Shown here: piece by piece, positions 61,548 to 64,000 of the stretch | Position numbering within the stretch: the first letter of the stretch is position 1 | Layout: each line of letters opens with the position of its first letter | Assembly (NCBI RefSeq): GCF_031458175.1 | Contig: NZ_JAVDXX010000001.1 | Location: 496,001 to 560,000 of the forward strand | Reading direction: 5' to 3' | DNA length: 64,000 nucleotides | DNA from: Pseudoglutamicibacter albus | GTDB taxonomy: Bacteria > Actinomycetota > Actinomycetes > Actinomycetales > Micrococcaceae | The notes under the pieces: generated by a model | What the model was told of the DNA's origin: nothing | The model's input: the letters and a program-made list of their open reading frames with translations, nothing else | Databases searched by the model: none | Translations under genes and position numbers: made by a program

Positions 61548-64000
61548 ATGGCGACCCGTACTTCCCCCGGATCGCAGCGTTCTTCCTCGTCTTCAAAGAG
61601 CAGAAGCAAGCGCTCCGGTAGCAAAGAAACCACGGAATTGAACGCGGAATCCAGTGAGATCCCCGCGCCGCTCCGTGCCATCCAACGTGCCTGGTCCAGC
61701 CTCGGCGGGATCATCGGCGCTGGTGTCCGTCAGCTCGGTGAACCCGTGCAACTGGAGCCAGGGACGCGGCGCGACGGCAAAGCCCTCACGTGGCTGGTAC
61801 TCGCGCTGATTGTTGCGCTCGTTGAATGGTGGGGGCTGCGTTCCGTACCTGTTTTCGGTACCTACACCCACGCCGCTGTTGGTGGGCTGTTCGGCGTCAT
61901 GGCTGTCGCCCTGCCGGTGGTTTTGTTCATCTCCGCGATCCAGTTGTTCCGCCGCCCAACCGACCACTCGGTCAATGGCCGCATCAGCATCGGCTTCCTG
62001 CTCGCGCTGATCACTGGCGCTGGTATCGCTCACGTTACGACGGGCCGCCCGGAGCTTGATGGCCCGTTCGAGATGTTGTGGGCTGGCGGGGGATGGGTCG
62101 GCTGGTTCGTTGGTGAACCGCTCGCGGCGCTACTCACCGAGGGCGGCGCGGTCGTCGTTTTGTGCCTCGTGGGCATCTTATCGCTGCTGATCATCACGGG
62201 AACCCCGGTGAAGAAGGTCCCTGAACGGATTGTGGGCCTCTACCGGCTGCTCATGATCGGTCATGAAGACCCTGAACATGATGTGAGTGGGGACCGCGAC
62301 GGCCACGATCAGTCCTATCTCTACGATGCTGAACGCCGCGAAAAAGAGAAGAATAAGCAGGCTGGAAAGAGTAAGAAGTCCCGCAGGTCTTTGTTTGGGC
62401 GTAAGAAAGACGCCGAGGCCGATGCGGAGGCAGTTGAGCCTGGAAACTCGAGCGAGGCCTACGAAAGCCCCGTGATCCACGACGGCGCTGAAACCGATGG
62501 CGCTGGAGCCGATGCGGCAAATGGCGGCTCGGCGGATGCGACCGAGGCGATCACCCCGCCTCCCGGCGTGCGTCGCCCTACCCGGGATGAAAAGCGCCGC
62601 GCCAAGCTCATGCGTGATGCCGGTGTCTATAACGTTGAGGAGCACGGTGGGGCAGGAACCCCTTCCGAGGAGAACAACACCGCGAACCACGATGCGGCGA
62701 ACGCTGATCCTGACGCAACCACGGTGATCAACCGCGGCGATGCAGACGTGCGCACGCAAGCCATCGACATGACCGGTGCCCCAGCGGCAGGTGCGAGTGT
62801 TGCACCGACTGCGCAGCCTGAGAGGCCCATGCCTGAGCCGTTGCCGCAGCGCACCGAACAGCTCGAGCTCTCCGGGGACGTCGCGTACACGCTGCCACCG
62901 AGCGAATACCTGCCGGCTGGCCCGCCGGCCAAGGAACGGTCTGAGGCCAACGACAAGGTTGTGCATGCGCTGCAGGAAACCTTGCGCGAATTTAAGGTCG
63001 ACGCTGAAGTCACGGGCTTCTCGCGTGGCCCGACTGTGACCCGCTACGAGATCGAACTCGCCCCGGGCACCAAGGTTGAGCGCGTCACGAACCTGTCGAA
63101 GAACATCTCCTATGCCGTGGCTTCCTCGGATGTGCGCATCCTCTCGCCGATCCCGGGTAAGTCCGCGATCGGTATTGAGATCCCGAACACGGATAAGGAA
63201 GTCGTATCCCTCGGCGATGTTTTGCGTTCCAACGCGGCCCGCCGCACTGATCACCCGATGGTCATGGGCGTGGGTAAGGATGTTGAGGGCGGGTTCGTTG
63301 TAGCGAACATGGCGAAGATGCCTCACATGCTCGTGGCAGGTGCCACCGGTGCTGGTAAGTCCTCGTTCATCAACTCGCTCATCGTGTCCTTGCTCATGCG
63401 GGCAACCCCGGATGATGTCCGGCTTGTGCTGGTTGACCCTAAACGTGTTGAGCTCACCGCGTATGAGGGTGTTCCGCACCTGATCACCCCGATTATCACG
63501 AACCCTAAGAAGGCTGCTGAGGCGTTGCAGTGGGTTGTGAAGGAGATGGACACCCGTTACGACGATCTAGCGAACTTCGGTTTCAAACACGTCGATGACT
63601 TCAATAAGGCGGTGCGTGCAGGCAAGGTGACTCCGCCTGCCGGTTCTAAGCGGGTCATTAAGCCGTATCCGTACCTGTTGGTGATTGTCGATGAGCTCGC
63701 TGACCTCATGATGGTGGCCCCGCGCGATGTTGAAGATTCGATTGTGCGTATCACCCAGCTCGCTCGTGCCGCGGGTATCCACCTCGTGTTGGCGACCCAG
63801 CGTCCGTCGGTGGATGTTGTCACGGGCCTCATTAAGGCGAACGTGCCTTCGCGTATGGCGTTCGCTACCTCCTCGGTCACCGACTCCCGTGTGGTGCTGG
63901 ATCAGCCGGGTGCAGAGAAGCTGCTGGGCCAGGGTGACGCTCTGTTCTTGCCGATGGGTAAGTCCAAGCCGATTCGTGTCCAGGGCGCGTGGGTTACAGA
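61548..64000 (+). CDS. ftsK: DNA translocase FtsK (5' part, runs off the window)
   Basis: At least 817 residues, without a stop before the window ends. The first 65 residues are Ser/Arg/Lys-rich. Four membrane helices follow at about 85-225 (including LTWLVLALIVALVEWWGL and VVLCLVGILSLLIITG). A long acidic linker comes next (about 230-450), then the motor domain: alpha/beta modules (VDAEVTGFSRGPTVTRYEIEL) and Walker A GATGAGKSSF near residue 597, with Walker B VIVDELADLM near 715. FtsK pumps chromosome ends apart at the septum. ATG 61548 is the first sensible start, 67 bases after rnj; no strong Shine-Dalgarno is seen. Confidence 0.95.
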   Translation, partial: MATRTSPGSQRSSSSSKSRSKRSGSKETTELNAESSEIPAPLRAIQRAWSSLGGIIGAGVRQLGEPVQLEPGTRRDGKALTWLVLALIVALVEWWGLRSVPVFGTYTHAAVGGLFGVMAVALPVVLFISAIQLFRRPTDHSVNGRISIGFLLALITGAGIAHVTTGRPELDGPFEMLWAGGGWVGWFVGEPLAALLTEGGAVVVLCLVGILSLLIITGTPVKKVPERIVGLYRLLMIGHEDPEHDVSGDRDGHDQSYLYDAERREKEKNKQAGKSKKSRRSLFGRKKDAEADAEAVEPGNSSEAYESPVIHDGAETDGAGADAANGGSADATEAITPPPGVRRPTRDEKRRAKLMRDAGVYNVEEHGGAGTPSEENNTANHDAANADPDATTVINRGDADVRTQAIDMTGAPAAGASVAPTAQPERPMPEPLPQRTEQLELSGDVAYTLPPSEYLPAGPPAKERSEANDKVVHALQETLREFKVDAEVTGFSRGPTVTRYEIELAPGTKVERVTNLSKNISYAVASSDVRILSPIPGKSAIGIEIPNTDKEVVSLGDVLRSNAARRTDHPMVMGVGKDVEGGFVVANMAKMPHMLVAGATGAGKSSFINSLIVSLLMRATPDDVRLVLVDPKRVELTAYEGVPHLITPIITNPKKAAEALQWVVKEMDTRYDDLANFGFKHVDDFNKAVRAGKVTPPAGSKRVIKPYPYLLVIVDELADLMMVAPRDVEDSIVRITQLARAAGIHLVLATQRPSVDVVTGLIKANVPSRMAFATSSVTDSRVVLDQPGAEKLLGQGDALFLPMGKSKPIRVQGAWVT

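Overview
The window reads as chromosomal DNA of a high-G+C Gram-positive bacterium, most likely a member of the Micrococcales close to Arthrobacter/Micrococcaceae. The basis is the gene order and start-codon use: many GTG starts, and the chains rpsB-tsf-pyrH-frr-cdsA, dxr-rip-ispG-GNAT-proS, rimP-nusA-rnpM-infB-rbfA-truB-ribF-rpsO-pnp and dapB-dapA-rnj-ftsK, which are typical of Actinobacteria. The genus is not determined.

Layout. 1-4.8 kb: dusB, dgt, dnaG and a tRNA-Asn with a clear promoter and terminator. 4.9-9.2 kb: envelope genes (two GT-B glycosyltransferases, a holin-X/DUF3618 membrane protein, a DMT/NIPA-type transporter). 9.3-14.8 kb: a histidine-utilisation cluster on the minus strand (IclR regulator, hutU, hutI, hutH) without hutG. 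15-20.3 kb: a CAU tRNA, trhO, then a peptide transporter next to a CocE/S15-type hydrolase. 20.4-24.2 kb: a degenerate M23 protein, then a compound ISL3-family transposon. 24.5-52.4 kb: a long core block for translation, nucleotide, isoprenoid and phospholipid synthesis. 52.7-55.3 kb: a two-gene metabolic cassette (cyclase-family hydrolase plus ThDP enzyme). 55.4-64 kb: M16 protease, luxS, dapB, dapA, RNase J and the 5' part of ftsK, which runs off the window.

The most notable structure is at 21,084-24,163. A complete ISL3-family IS lies inside a larger unit whose outer ends are perfect 23-bp inverted repeats flanked by a perfect 8-bp direct repeat (CCAAAACA). The whole 3.1 kb therefore appears to have jumped as one compound transposon, carrying a broken GNAT gene, a degraded transposase-like segment and an intact LysE-type exporter. 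It separates the M23 gene from rpsB, neighbours in related genomes. The transposase ribosome-binding site can be masked by an 11-bp hairpin whose other arm lies in the element's left end.

A second window-wide pattern is a set of short tandem duplications (12-20 bp units) that span stop codons of unrelated genes (DMT transporter, TSUP permease, infB, a membrane protein, the cyclase, luxS), with similar repeats in spacers and 3' coding ends. The rest is mostly conserved housekeeping sequence. Starts were revised where a Shine-Dalgarno sequence pointed to an internal ATG or GTG. All functional statements rest on sequence reading and family knowledge; no database search was run.
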